This document shows, one piece after another, positions 27,503 to 37,188 of a stretch of 64,000 nt of DNA. The stretch spans positions 1-64,000 of the forward strand of contig JABHDC010000030.1 in the NCBI GenBank assembly GCA_018673255.1. The letters are read 5' to 3'. The notes under the pieces are model-generated. The model saw only the letters and a program-made list of their open reading frames with translations. It was not told the origin of the DNA and searched no databases. How positions within the stretch are numbered: the stretch's first letter is position 1; each line of letters begins with the position of its first letter. This stretch comes from Gemmatimonadota bacterium. Lineage in GTDB: Bacteria > Latescibacterota > UBA2968 > UBA8231. Both the position numbers and the translations under genes were made by a program.

Positions 27503-29375
27503 AGTCACCACGGGTCGTCGGTGGAGACGGCTCCCAGGCGTGGTCGACGCGGGCGTTGAAGTCCCGATCGTCCTGCTGAATCAGTTCGTTCAGTTCGGTC
27601 AGGTGCGCTCGTACCTGCGAGGCATAGACTTCAGCGTCCTCGTCGAGGGATCGGAATCGTTCCCTCACGACGCGGTCCTCGTGTTGCTTGAAGATCCGCG
27701 CTGCACGAAGGGCCTGATAGCCGCGGAAGCCGAGGTGACGCAGCGCATCGACCCCCATGGACAGGGCTGAGTCGAAGGTTTCGCGATAGACGTCTTCCAC
27801 ACCCTCATGCATCAGATCGTAGCTGTGTTCGACACTGTGACTGCGAGCCAGGATCCGCAGATGGGGAAAATGGTGACGGACCTTGCTGGCCAGTTCTGTC
27901 GTGCGTTCCGGATCGTCGGTGGCCAGGATCAGCAAGCGGGCACTTTGGGCACCGGCTGCATGGAGCAGATCGAGGCGCTGCGCATCACCGTAGAAAACCT
28001 TCAGGCCAAATCGCCGCAGGGCCGAGATCTGGTCGGGATCCAGATCCAGGACGGTGGTGGGTACGCCATTGGCTCGCAGCAGGCGACCGACGACGTTGCC
28101 GAAACGGCCGAAGCCGGCGATGATGACCGGCGTGGGGCCATCATCGATCGGATCCGGATCCCGATCCTGTTGCTCCTCAGTGGCGAAGCGGGGTTGCAGC
28201 AGCTTCTCGTTGATGATCATCAGCAAGGGTGTCAACGCCATAGAGAGGGCGACGACGGCCACGAGTGGATCCACGACATGGGCGGGCAGAACGTCGTGTC
28301 CGATGGCGAAGGAAAAGAGCACGAAGGCAAATTCGCCGCCCTGGGCGAGGGCGAAGGTGAACAGTAAGCCCTGTGAAGCGGGAAGACGGAAGAGTCGGCC
28401 GATGCAGGCCAGGACGACGAGCTTCACGCAGACCAGGATTGCCACGAGAATCGCGATCAGGCTGAAATCCTGCTGGATGAGGGGGATGTCGATGGCGGCG
28501 CCGACGGAGATGAAGAACAGGCCGAGAAGCAATCCCTTGAAGGGCTCCACGTCGCTCTCCAGTTCGTGGCGGTATTCGCTCTCTGCCAGCACAACGCCAG
28601 CCAGGAAAGTGCCCAGCGCCGGTGAGAGACCGACGGCTCCCATGGCCAGAGCGATGCCGATGACGAGGAAAAGGGCGAAGGCGGTGAAAATCTCCCGCTG
28701 TCCCGTCGAGGCGATCAACCGAAAAATGGGCCGTGTCAGCAGGCGGCCACCGATGATGATGGCGGCGATGAGGGCTACGGTGATCAGGCCCTGCTGCCAA
28801 CCGGGCAGGTGGGCGACAGGGCTGGCGTGCGCATCTGTAGCTGTGGAAATGGATGGTGCCACTGCCAGCAGAGGCATCACAGCCAGCATGGGGATCACGG
28901 CGATATCCTGAAACAGCAGCACGGCAAAACTGCTCTGGCCGCCCTGTGTCGGCATCAACCCTTTCTCATTCAGCGTCTGCAGGACAATGGCCGTAGAGGA
29001 CAGGGCCAGGATGAGTCCAACGGCCAGCGCTTGCTGCCAGGGCAATCCCAGACCCAGACCGATGGCGGCCACGACGAGGGTTGTGAGACCCACCTGAAGC
29101 CCGCCCATGCCGAGGATCGGTGCCCGCAATCTCCAGAGCAGGGCGGGCCGCAACTCCAGCCCGATGAGGAAGAGCATCATGACGACGCCAAACTCGGCAA
29201 AGTGCATGACAGCCTCGACGTCATTGATCAGCCCCAGGGCGAAGGGCCCGATGATGACGCCCGCTCCCAGATAGCCGAGGACCGAGCCGAGCCCCAGGCG
29301 CTTGGCGATGGGGACGGACAACACGGCTGCAGCCAGATAGATGAAAGCCTGAAACAGGAAGCTGTCACCGTGCAT
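27501..29375 (-). CDS. KefB/KefC-like potassium:proton antiporter with RCK domain
   Basis: A 624-residue CPA2-family transporter. About twelve to thirteen transmembrane helices fill residues 1-385, beginning FIYLAAAVLSVPIAKRLGLG and including FLIGLELRP, ALSSTAIVLQ and FQDIAVIPML, hallmarks of Kef/RosB antiporters. After a linker comes a TrkA-N domain with VIIAGFGRFGNVVGRLL and VLDLDPDQISALRRFG, which binds nucleotide or glutathione adducts in Kef proteins. ATG 29375 aligns with the E. coli KefC N-terminus (GAGG nine bases upstream). It expels potassium, acidifying the cytoplasm, when electrophiles are sensed. Translation is coupled to the kefF-like gene. Confidence 0.9.
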   Translation of the reverse strand: MHGDSFLFQAFIYLAAAVLSVPIAKRLGLGSVLGYLGAGVIIGPFALGLINDVEAVMHFAEFGVVMMLFLIGLELRPALLWRLRAPILGMGGLQVGLTTLVVAAIGLGLGLPWQQALAVGLILALSSTAIVLQTLNEKGLMPTQGGQSSFAVLLFQDIAVIPMLAVMPLLAVAPSISTATDAHASPVAHLPGWQQGLITVALIAAIIIGGRLLTRPIFRLIASTGQREIFTAFALFLVIGIALAMGAVGLSPALGTFLAGVVLAESEYRHELESDVEPFKGLLLGLFFISVGAAIDIPLIQQDFSLIAILVAILVCVKLVVLACIGRLFRLPASQGLLFTFALAQGGEFAFVLFSFAIGHDVLPAHVVDPLVAVVALSMALTPLLMIINEKLLQPRFATEEQQDRDPDPIDDGPTPVIIAGFGRFGNVVGRLLRANGVPTTVLDLDPDQISALRRFGLKVFYGDAQRLDLLHAAGAQSARLLILATDDPERTTELASKVRHHFPHLRILARSHSVEHSYDLMHEGVEDVYRETFDSALSMGVDALRHLGFRGYQALRAARIFKQHEDRVVRERFRSLDEDAEVYASQVRAHLTELNELIQQDDRDFNARVDHAWEPSPPTTRGD

Positions 29376-29988
29376 GGTTGTCATCCTCTGCCGTGCGTGT
29401 GAGTGTGTCGTTCAGGTACGTGCCCCGTGCGGCATGAGACAGATCCAGGGTCCCGTCCCGAAGGCCCTCGAGGCAGGTGCGGTAGTCTGCGGCGGCCTGA
29501 CGAAAAGGTGTCTCATCCTTCTCCAGCGCGTCATGAACGACGAAGGGAGGCAGATACGTCATGCCGCAGAAGCTGGCCGTCTGTTCGAAGGGGGTCAGCA
29601 ACTGGCAGAGGTGGTAACGATTGATCCCATCAGGATGATAGGCCTCGCTGCTGCCACCCGTCGTAATCACGGACAGCAGTTGCTTGCCTTGCAGCGCGTT
29701 GCCCGTATCCCCGTAGGCAAAGCCGTATTCGAGGACCAGATCCTGCCACTCCTTCAGCAACGCAGGGGCGCTGTACCAGTAGAAGGGGTGATGGAAGATG
29801 AGGATGTCGTGTTCGCGCAGGGCCTTCTGTTCAGCGGCGACATCGATATTGAAATCAGGATAGACCTCGTAGAGATCCTGGATTGTCACACCCGGAAGAT
29901 CCCTCACTGCGTCGACGAGATGTCGATTCACACAGGATCGGTGGAAGGCGGGATGAGCGAACAGCAGATAGAGTCGTCTGGTAGTCAT
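29365..29988 (-). CDS. KefF/KefG-like NAD(P)H oxidoreductase, ancillary to the antiporter
   Basis: A 207-residue flavodoxin-fold quinone reductase: RLYLLFAHPAFHRSCVNRHL at the start, DILIFHHPFYWYSAPALLKEWQDLVLEYGFAYG (typical KefF/MdaB FMN-site region) and KQLLSVITTGG. The gene overlaps the start of the antiporter gene by 11 bp, the same order and coupling as kefF-kefC in E. coli. The product is expected at the membrane, activating the antiporter and reducing electrophilic quinones. ATG 29988 begins the conserved strand. Confidence 0.9.
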   Translation of the reverse strand: MTTRRLYLLFAHPAFHRSCVNRHLVDAVRDLPGVTIQDLYEVYPDFNIDVAAEQKALREHDILIFHHPFYWYSAPALLKEWQDLVLEYGFAYGDTGNALQGKQLLSVITTGGSSEAYHPDGINRYHLCQLLTPFEQTASFCGMTYLPPFVVHDALEKDETPFRQAAADYRTCLEGLRDGTLDLSHAARGTYLNDTLTRTAEDDNHAR

Positions 29989-30142
29989 GGCCGATCTCGG
30001 CGAGCATGAGAGGGGAACAGGTAGTAGTCGATGAAGATAGAAAGCGGGCAAGAGGCTGCCCTGGTCTCTGCACCAAAACAGGTAGCGACCAGGACAGGCG
30101 CCGGTAGGGACGGGCGGTCAGTGACGGCTGTCTGCCGCAGCG

Positions 30143-31975
30143 TCAGTCCCAGGTGGGCCCATCATAGCTGGGCTGGTTCGCGAACCGCCGCACATCGAGG
30201 CGCAGTCGTGTCTGCGCCCCGGGGCCGAGCTCGATCTTCACGTGTCGTGAGTCAACCCGAATCGATGCCGACTCGCCATCCGTTGTGGCCGTGCCACCGG
30301 TGAAGGTGTGTTCGCCAAAGGAACCGGCCTGCAGGATGACGGAGTGAGAGCGCAGATCGTCGGTGTTGACCAGCGTTGTCTCGACCGAATCGGCATTGAC
30401 GTGTTCAGTGCATGCCGCGACCCCCTCCGGCAGACCGGTGCGCCGCCGTTCAGGGTCGAGGAACAGCAGGTGGCTTTGCAGCATGCCACCATTGTAGAGG
30501 GCGGCGGGTGTTCCCATCGTCAACTGGACGAGTCCCTCCGGCACGACCGGGTTCATCCGCTGAAAGTGATAGCAGTGGCGCGTCTCCGGATCCGAATCGT
30601 CTGCCTCCAGTTGTTCCAGGGCGTGCTGCATGGAGGACTGCGTCGTCTGCAGCACCTGCTGTGGGAATCCGGGATTGGCACCCTCATTCCAGGCGTGCCA
30701 CGCCCGTGAGGGACAGATCCCGGCCTTGCCCGCGCCCCAGTTCTCGGGCAGGGCAGCGAAGTCACTGCGGTCAGGGAAGACCTCATCGAGACGAGCGCGG
30801 TCTTCGGCACTCTGGCTCAGATAGGCGAGGTGGATGTAGAGGGAGGCCTCCGGTGGCCGATAATCATACCAGCCCTGGCTCCCGTGACGGGCAGGGACCT
30901 TGATGACGCCATCCTCCTCGCGGCGCTGATCCCACAGCTGATCCAGCTGTGAGCGGCACAGATCCAGCCACGACAGATCACCCGTCATCAGGGCCGCACA
31001 GCTGCCGGCCACATACGCCGGTTCGGTGATGTTGCGGGCGCCGTGTGGCCAGCGCCAGCCGTAGTATCCACCCCACCACCGGCCGTCCATGCATTCACCG
31101 ATCTGACCGGTAGGACCCACGTTGTCGGGCACGATCCCGCCATTGACATCGCGCCGATCGATCCAGGCCTGCAGGTAATCGAGGACCCAGTGCTTGTAGC
31201 GATCATCACCCGTGTGCAGATAAGCGTGGGTGACCAGACTCGTCGAACTCAGATTCAAGGGTACGTCGCCGTGTGTCATGCGCTTGTTGATGAGTCCCAG
31301 AATGCGATCAAGCATGGCGTCATCGGTCCAGTCGACTCGGTAATGCAGGTCGCCCGCTTCGCCACCGGGCAGATCCTCGAAGGGAGCCAGGTAGTCGGAG
31401 AGGATCGGGCGATGGTAGTCCCAGTCGGCGACGGTCGTGTCGAATCGCGGGCCACGGCTGCCATTCAGTGGCGATCGCAGCATCCGGTGCTCGGCATCCC
31501 AGTTGGGTGCGAGCGGGTCGTCGCCGGTGTACATGGCTGCATAGGCGCGGGCCCGGTCGAGGTCCTGGGTGTTGCCCGGCTCACAGAGCGACAGGTAGTA
31601 GATGTAGGTGATACTCTCGGAGGCATGGAACCAGTCGAAGCCGGCAACGAAACCGCGTTCGACCGTGCCGTATCCCTCGTATTGCCGGGTGATGGCATCC
31701 CACTGGCGGCGGCCCGTGGCGCGGATGTGGTCGCCACCCCCGATGAGGTGGAAGAGCGGGAAGGAGAGGAACGCCTCGTAGCCATTGTCGGTGCCATCCA
31801 TGCTGGTCCAGACCGAGCGCTGCACGAGCGAACCATCTTCACGGGTGGCGTGATCGACGAAAGGTATGGCGGCCTGATCCATGGCCTGGATCAGATGACG
31901 CTGGCCGATCGCCCAGTCAGGGGTCGTCCGGCGCCCCTGGGCGATCACATGAGGTTGGGATATGGTCTGCGACAT
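30143..31975 (-). CDS. Large alpha-helical (six-hairpin-like) protein, putative glycan-active enzyme
   Basis: A 610-residue cytoplasmic protein of no family I can name. It is rich in Trp, Tyr and His with repeated helix-hairpin spacing (VLDYLQAWIDRR, WLDLCRSQLDQLWDQRREE, ASLYIHLAYLSQS), as in (alpha/alpha)6 glycosidases and lyases; a short beta-sandwich ends the protein. GGIVPDNVGPTG and GRWWGGYYGWRWPHG could line an active site. ATG 31975 has GAGGAG at ideal spacing. It follows the metallophosphoesterase gene by 10 bp, so the two work together. Function unknown. Confidence 0.6.
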   Translation of the reverse strand: MSQTISQPHVIAQGRRTTPDWAIGQRHLIQAMDQAAIPFVDHATREDGSLVQRSVWTSMDGTDNGYEAFLSFPLFHLIGGGDHIRATGRRQWDAITRQYEGYGTVERGFVAGFDWFHASESITYIYYLSLCEPGNTQDLDRARAYAAMYTGDDPLAPNWDAEHRMLRSPLNGSRGPRFDTTVADWDYHRPILSDYLAPFEDLPGGEAGDLHYRVDWTDDAMLDRILGLINKRMTHGDVPLNLSSTSLVTHAYLHTGDDRYKHWVLDYLQAWIDRRDVNGGIVPDNVGPTGQIGECMDGRWWGGYYGWRWPHGARNITEPAYVAGSCAALMTGDLSWLDLCRSQLDQLWDQRREEDGVIKVPARHGSQGWYDYRPPEASLYIHLAYLSQSAEDRARLDEVFPDRSDFAALPENWGAGKAGICPSRAWHAWNEGANPGFPQQVLQTTQSSMQHALEQLEADDSDPETRHCYHFQRMNPVVPEGLVQLTMGTPAALYNGGMLQSHLLFLDPERRRTGLPEGVAACTEHVNADSVETTLVNTDDLRSHSVILQAGSFGEHTFTGGTATTDGESASIRVDSRHVKIELGPGAQTRLRLDVRRFANQPSYDGPTWD

Positions 31976-31985
31976 GTTGTGCTCC

Positions 31986-33029
31986 TCAGGGCAGGCCCTG
32001 GTACGAGACGGGTGCTGCAACGTCCAGCATGTCTTCCGTCGCCAGGGCAAGACGATAGGCGGTCGAGCCGGCCAGGTGACCATCGGCGCAACCGGCTGCT
32101 TCAAAGGGTTCGACTTCGAGCTGTTTCGAGTGCCCGTAGAAAAAGGCGTCGACGCCCAGCCTGTCAAAATGTGGCAGAATCTGGCGTGAATAGTCGTAAT
32201 GGCAGCCGACCAGGCGCCAGCGTGCCGGCCGGGTCGCGGCGACCCCGTTCACGAAATCGAGTTGCTCGTTCGTAAGACGCTCGGGGCCCATCTCATAGGA
32301 TATTTCGTCATAGTGGACGAAACCATCCAGTTGTACGAGCTGCACAGGGCCGAGGGTAACGGCGCTGTCATCGGTGGGGCCGGGGGCGTGTCCCACGTGG
32401 GCGGCCCAGCTGGCCCGGCAGCGATCGAAGGCGACATCGTGATTGCCTGGAAGCAGGAAGAGGGGAGCCGTGAGGCGCCCGAGCAGATCATGGGCGCGTT
32501 TCATCTGCGACTCGATGACGGCCACCGGCTGTGGTGCTTTGGATGGCAACTGATAACGAGTGATGAGGTCGCCCAGGTGCACGATGGCGTCGAGACCAAG
32601 GCGATTCAACTCATCGACGAGGGCCTCGAGGCGAGGTGTCTGGTCGCGCTCGGATCCATCCGATGACACCTGCAGCAGATGCCAGTCGGACGTGTAGGCG
32701 ATACGGACCACAGCGGGTGGACTCGTGTCGATGCGTACCGCCCGAGGTTGTCGATGGGTGACGCCTCCCATCGACATGACCAGATCATACAGCCCCGCCT
32801 GGATCTGGGCGGGTACAGGGGCAACGAGATGCAGGAGAGTCGTATCTGCCGCGGCCGAGGTGTCGGAAGCAGCCGTGTGAGTCGCCAGGTGAATGACCGG
32901 CCCGTCCTCGCATTGCAGGCTGACATGGTCGGGCTTGCCTTCGACGCAGATACTCAGCTGATCTTCGGGCAGCAGAAAGGTCGGTCGTGACCAGCGGGGT
33001 GCTCGGATCGGGGAGGCTTGCACAGACAT
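31986..33029 (-). CDS. Calcineurin-like metallophosphoesterase
   Basis: A 347-residue protein. Residues 1-110 are a beta-rich N-terminal domain of immunoglobulin type (QAGLYDLVMSMGG). The catalytic domain then shows all five metal-binding motifs in order: SDWHLL (DxH), LGDLITRY (GD), LPGNHDVAF (GNHD), VGCHYDYS (H) and YGHSKQLE (GHxx). It should hydrolyse a phosphomonoester or phosphodiester with a bimetal site. No signal peptide. Part of a four-gene operon with a PHP hydrolase and a histidine phosphatase. Confidence 0.85.
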   Translation of the reverse strand: MSVQASPIRAPRWSRPTFLLPEDQLSICVEGKPDHVSLQCEDGPVIHLATHTAASDTSAAADTTLLHLVAPVPAQIQAGLYDLVMSMGGVTHRQPRAVRIDTSPPAVVRIAYTSDWHLLQVSSDGSERDQTPRLEALVDELNRLGLDAIVHLGDLITRYQLPSKAPQPVAVIESQMKRAHDLLGRLTAPLFLLPGNHDVAFDRCRASWAAHVGHAPGPTDDSAVTLGPVQLVQLDGFVHYDEISYEMGPERLTNEQLDFVNGVAATRPARWRLVGCHYDYSRQILPHFDRLGVDAFFYGHSKQLEVEPFEAAGCADGHLAGSTAYRLALATEDMLDVAAPVSYQGLP

Positions 33030-33071
33030 GGGCAGGATGAAGGGATCAGCTCCGCCAGCGGGGTGGCGACG

Positions 33072-33827
33072 CTACGACGTCAGCGGCCACCAGATGAGAT
33101 CCGGTGGCACACCCAGTTGCTCACAGAAGGAATAGATCGGCTCGGCTGTGCCGATGCTGTCGGGATGATGGGCATCGGAGCCGATGGCGATCTGTACGCG
33201 TCGCTCGATCAGCTGCTTCATGAACCAGAGATACTTCGGCTCCTCGAAGAAGGCGATGTTCTTCGTGTTGATCTCGCAGGCTGTACCGTGTGTAGCCAGT
33301 GCGTCGGCCCACTCGTCGAGAAAGGCCTCCGGGATGAGGTCAAAGGACCAGTCTCCCTCCCAGCCGGCCCGCTTCAGCCGCTTCTCCTGCGTTGTGTAGG
33401 GATGCACGATGACATCGATCCAGTCGTGGGCTGTGGCCGCCATGCGGCATCGGTGATCGTACTCGATGAAGTCCTCGACTGAAGTGATCTCTCCGGGTGT
33501 GGAACTGGATTCGGCCAGGACGAAATCCAGACCCACACGCTCGCGATCCTCCTTGGTGCCATCCATTGTGCCATCTGTGTCGCGGGTGTTCACCTCCATG
33601 CCCATAGCCACAGCGATCGGCGGATCCAGTGTGCGGAATTCCGTCATCATGTCGTGCAGGCATTCGACCGGATGGCGCCAGTTGCCCAGATGCTCGAGGA
33701 TGCCCGCATGGGTGATGCCCTGCGCGACACACGCATCGATACTGGCTGCAACGGTGGCATCCATCTTCGGCCCATCGGTGCGGTAGCGGCTCGCATGGAT
33801 CTGCGTGTCGACACGTGGAATCGTCAT
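33072..33827 (-). CDS. PHP-domain metal-dependent hydrolase
   Basis: A 251-residue protein of the PHP superfamily (histidinol-phosphatase and polymerase exonuclease relatives). Motifs: DTQIHASRY at the start (variant of HxH), ILEHLGNW, the GMEVNTRD metal-bridging Glu, DVIVHPYT and the C-terminal IGSDAHHPDSIG. Length agrees with phosphoesterase-type PHP proteins. ATG 33827 overlaps the stop of the preceding histidine phosphatase gene by 4 bp (ATGA), so translation is coupled. Likely a phosphatase for a small sugar or cyclitol phosphate. Confidence 0.85.
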   Translation of the reverse strand: MTIPRVDTQIHASRYRTDGPKMDATVAASIDACVAQGITHAGILEHLGNWRHPVECLHDMMTEFRTLDPPIAVAMGMEVNTRDTDGTMDGTKEDRERVGLDFVLAESSSTPGEITSVEDFIEYDHRCRMAATAHDWIDVIVHPYTTQEKRLKRAGWEGDWSFDLIPEAFLDEWADALATHGTACEINTKNIAFFEEPKYLWFMKQLIERRVQIAIGSDAHHPDSIGTAEPIYSFCEQLGVPPDLIWWPLTS

Positions 33828-34555
33828 TGTTGTGCCTGCCGGGCGGCCAGCACCTCGGCGCGCGTCTGAGCGTTGGAGGTGATCGCTTCTTCGGGAAGAT
33901 GTTCGGTGTCCATGCGTCGCAGCAGATCGACGCGGCCCGTGCTGCCATCGCAGCGAAAGGAGGTGAGAGCCGCATTCCAGCCCGGCTCCGGTGGGCCGAT
34001 CTGATCTGGTGCACAACGCCGCAGCAGGTGATGGATGACACCGCCCGTAGAAGCACCGTGACCGACGAGCAGGCAATCGGGTGCGCCGCCAGCGGCATCT
34101 CGCTGGATCAGGGCATCGACGAAGGGTGCCACGCGGGCTTCAACTTCATCGTCGGTCTCTGCCGCCACCGTCCACCAGTGAGAATGAGGACCATCAGGAA
34201 AATCATCGGGTGGCTGCACGCGAGGGTGCAGTTTCCGCAATCCGTTGGCTGTCAGCCCCGTGAAACCATCCATCTGCCCGTCGCGTTTGACGATCTCCCG
34301 CATGGCAGGGGCGGGTACGACGACCGCGTCGATGGCATTGGCTACACCACAGGCGGTTTCGATGGTGCGGAGATAGGGTGACGAATAGATGAGGCCCCTG
34401 AAGCCGTCATCTGCAAGTCTGAGGCCCAGCAGATGGGCCTGTCGCCGACCCAGGTCGCTGAGGGGCATGTCACCGGGCGGATAGTCGGCGTGCGACCAGG
34501 ATTCCGGCCCGCTGGGCAGGACCTGGCCGTGGCGTGTAATGTGGATGTTCATCAT
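33824..34555 (-). CDS. Histidine phosphatase (phosphoglycerate mutase-like) family protein
   Basis: A 243-residue protein. The RHG motif with phospho-acceptor His is in HITRHGQV near the N-terminus; other family residues are PLSDLGRRQAHLLG, YSSPYLRTIETA and the second active-site His in LLVGHGASTGGV. This is the branch-2 type layout of a broad-specificity phosphatase more than of a glycolytic mutase. The start is either ATG 34555 or ATG 34552; the ribosome site is weak. First gene of the four-gene reverse-strand operon, divergent from a TonB receptor gene across 157 bp. Confidence 0.85.
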   Translation of the reverse strand: MMNIHITRHGQVLPSGPESWSHADYPPGDMPLSDLGRRQAHLLGLRLADDGFRGLIYSSPYLRTIETACGVANAIDAVVVPAPAMREIVKRDGQMDGFTGLTANGLRKLHPRVQPPDDFPDGPHSHWWTVAAETDDEVEARVAPFVDALIQRDAAGGAPDCLLVGHGASTGGVIHHLLRRCAPDQIGPPEPGWNAALTSFRCDGSTGRVDLLRRMDTEHLPEEAITSNAQTRAEVLAARQAQQ

Positions 34556-34712
34556 GACATCGAGCCTATAGAAAATCTTTGGTCCCGTCCACGGACACTG
34601 TGTGACATCCTGGTGACAAGGTTGCTGTCTCTCGAGGGATAGCGATAGTTTCATCCTGTGGAACGGTGCGGTGCGGCGAGCGTCTGCCAACATATCCCAC
34701 TAGTGAAGGAGA

Positions 34713-37067
34713 TTGGTTATCCATCTGCTTGTGCTGCTGATCCTCCTGTTGTTCGCACTACCCGCTGCAGCCAGTGCCCCAATTCTGGTCGTTGAGGTCG
34801 TCGACGATCTCAGTGACGATCCTGTTGAAGATGTGGAAGTGACAGTCGCGCCGGGTGACGCGAAAGGGGCACCGACGGTGACCTCGTATACCGACGGCAG
34901 GGGCATCACGCGCCTGTCGCTGGAACCCGGTCGCTGGACTCTTCTCCTGCGTCAGGGCGCATTCGCGCACACGACCCACCGCCTGCGCATGACACCGGAA
35001 TCCGACACCTTGCGGATTCGCCTTCGACGCATCGCCTACCACTTACCTGAACGGCTGGCCATGGCTGTGGCCGCCCCAAGTCCACCGGGTGTCACGGCGT
35101 TGGCACCGGTTGAGTTGCAGCGTTATCCGGCGCCCACAGCCGATCCGGCGCGGATCGTCAGAATCCTGCCGGGCGTCGCGTCGGCCGGCGACCAGTCGCC
35201 CAGTTCCTTCTACGTGCGCGGCGGCAGTTTCGACGAGAATCTCCTCTACATCGAGGGCGTGGAGATCGAAGCGCCGTTGATGCTGCGCAATGGACTGGGA
35301 GAGACCATGTCCCTCATCAATAGTGATCTGGTGGGTGACATGCATTTTCACGCCGGGGTCTTGCCAGTTGACCTGGGCGATCGGCTTAGCAGTGCCCTCG
35401 ACGTCGGCTACCGGCGACCGGACTCGCTGCAGATCGGTCTGCGAGCCGGTACACAGCGGCAGGCGGCAACCATCAGCGCCCGCCACGGTCGGCTGAGCTG
35501 GATCGTCGGTGCCCGTCACGCCGATCTGACACGCCTGACCAAAGATCTGCAGACAAGCGGAGAGATCACGCCCGATTTCGGCGATGTACAGGGTCTGGCC
35601 GCCTGGCGCGGGGAGCGTGTCGATGGAAGCCTGTTTGCCGCCTCGGCGCGTAGTGGGCTCGCCTTGGCGCCGGACACTCGGCATCTGCGCAACAAGTGCA
35701 CCGATTTCAGGCCATCCAGAGGCGAAGTCCGGCGTTGCGGATTGATCGGTGAGGCGGAGGGGCTCGAGCAGTTCGAATACGATATCGATGTCCTCGGCGC
35801 ACGACTGTCGACCCCTCTGGCTCGATGGCGCATGACCACTCGTGGCAGCATGGTCCGGCGAGAGGAGCGCGAAGATACCGATCTGTCCTTCTTCGCCGAC
35901 TGGAATCCCTCCTCCACCTTCGCGGCATCTTCTCCCAATTGGCTCCAGCAGCACGATGTGGCCGATGGTCGCCTGAGGCAGACACGCTGGGAAGGTTCCG
36001 TCGCCCTGTCGCCATCCGTGGGTGATTCGTGGGAGGTCGGTGCTGGTGCGCAGCGCACACAACTGGATGCCTCCCGAACGGCAGCTGACACGCTCTGGCT
36101 GGATGGACGGTCTCTGCCTGCGGATCGCACCGATATTGAAGTCGATCGTGATCCGGTGAATCGATTCGGTTACCTGCGCACACGATGGCAGCCGGGCGCC
36201 TGGTGGACCCAGTGGGAGACACGGGCCCTGCACGTGGGCGAGTCAGATGAGTGGATGCTGCTGCCTCGGCTGCGTCTGGGATGGCAGCACGGAGACTGGC
36301 GCTGGACGAGTGCGGCGGGACTGGCGGCGCAGGCTCCCCATTACAAGGAATTCCTCGCTGCAGGTGATCAGACGCCTCTTGCGCAGAAGGGGGCCGATGG
36401 TTTCATCGAGGTCGAGCACCAGCGGCCACGATGGCGACTGAGGGGCACTCTCTTCGCGCGTCGTGGCTGGGATCGGATCTCGTGGACGATCGATGACGTC
36501 GAGATCCGTTACGCACCGATCAACGACAGCCGAACCCGCGCCTGGGGTGCAGAGTGGATGCTGCGCGGGCAGGTAGGACGTGCCGTGGGACTGGTCAGCT
36601 ACAGCTTGCTGCACTCGCAGGAGAATCTTGAGGGTGACGGCCTCGGCTGGGTGCCCACGGCCAGCGATCAGCGACACACGGCCACGGTCTTTCTGGAGGA
36701 TCAGATGAATCTGCGTGTGGGCTGGATGCAGGCATCCCGATTCCATATCCGGTTGCTCTATGGCTCCGGTTTCCCCTACACGTCTCTGGAACCGGTCGTG
36801 GATGCAGAAGGGCAGATCCTGCGTCTAGTCGAAGGTGAACGACACGCATTGCGCGACGATCCATACATCCGTTTCGACATGGGACTCACCCAGGTCTTCC
36901 GTGTGGCCGGGATCGAGGTGGAGATACGCGAAGAGGTGGCAAATCTCTTCGACGAATTCAATGCTGTCGGCTTCCGGCAATTGCCCGCGCCGGATGGTAC
37001 GATGGCCCTGTTGCCCCGGGGCCTCGGGCGTCGCGTCTTCAATGGCGAAGTGAGCGTCCTGTTCTAG
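34713..37067 (+). CDS. TonB-dependent receptor with N-terminal carboxypeptidase-regulatory-like domain
   Basis: About 784 residues. A hydrophobic signal segment (LVLLILLLFALPAAASA) is followed by a beta-sandwich of the CarboxypepD_reg type (VEVVDDLSDDPVEDVEVTV), a plug domain (ARIVRILPGVASAGDQSPSS, FYVRGGSFDENLLYIEGVEI) and a barrel ending in an aromatic-terminal strand (FNGEVSVLF). This domain order is that of SusC-like and Bacteroidetes-type glycan receptors, though no SusD partner is adjacent. The start codon is unclear: TTG 34713 is only one base from AAGGAG (34706-34711), so initiation slightly further on, even at a rare codon, is possible. It precedes the sulfatase gene. Confidence 0.85.
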   Translation: MVIHLLVLLILLLFALPAAASAPILVVEVVDDLSDDPVEDVEVTVAPGDAKGAPTVTSYTDGRGITRLSLEPGRWTLLLRQGAFAHTTHRLRMTPESDTLRIRLRRIAYHLPERLAMAVAAPSPPGVTALAPVELQRYPAPTADPARIVRILPGVASAGDQSPSSFYVRGGSFDENLLYIEGVEIEAPLMLRNGLGETMSLINSDLVGDMHFHAGVLPVDLGDRLSSALDVGYRRPDSLQIGLRAGTQRQAATISARHGRLSWIVGARHADLTRLTKDLQTSGEITPDFGDVQGLAAWRGERVDGSLFAASARSGLALAPDTRHLRNKCTDFRPSRGEVRRCGLIGEAEGLEQFEYDIDVLGARLSTPLARWRMTTRGSMVRREEREDTDLSFFADWNPSSTFAASSPNWLQQHDVADGRLRQTRWEGSVALSPSVGDSWEVGAGAQRTQLDASRTAADTLWLDGRSLPADRTDIEVDRDPVNRFGYLRTRWQPGAWWTQWETRALHVGESDEWMLLPRLRLGWQHGDWRWTSAAGLAAQAPHYKEFLAAGDQTPLAQKGADGFIEVEHQRPRWRLRGTLFARRGWDRISWTIDDVEIRYAPINDSRTRAWGAEWMLRGQVGRAVGLVSYSLLHSQENLEGDGLGWVPTASDQRHTATVFLEDQMNLRVGWMQASRFHIRLLYGSGFPYTSLEPVVDAEGQILRLVEGERHALRDDPYIRFDMGLTQVFRVAGIEVEIREEVANLFDEFNAVGFRQLPAPDGTMALLPRGLGRRVFNGEVSVLF

Positions 37068-37188
37068 CAGGCAGCAGAGGACGCTGCATCGCCGTGGACC
37101 GCGACGCCGTGCGGGCTGGCTTCGGTCTGGATTCGCAGCGATGTTTGCGCCGGTCACTGTCGGCCGCCCCTTCGTGGGAGAGATCGCT

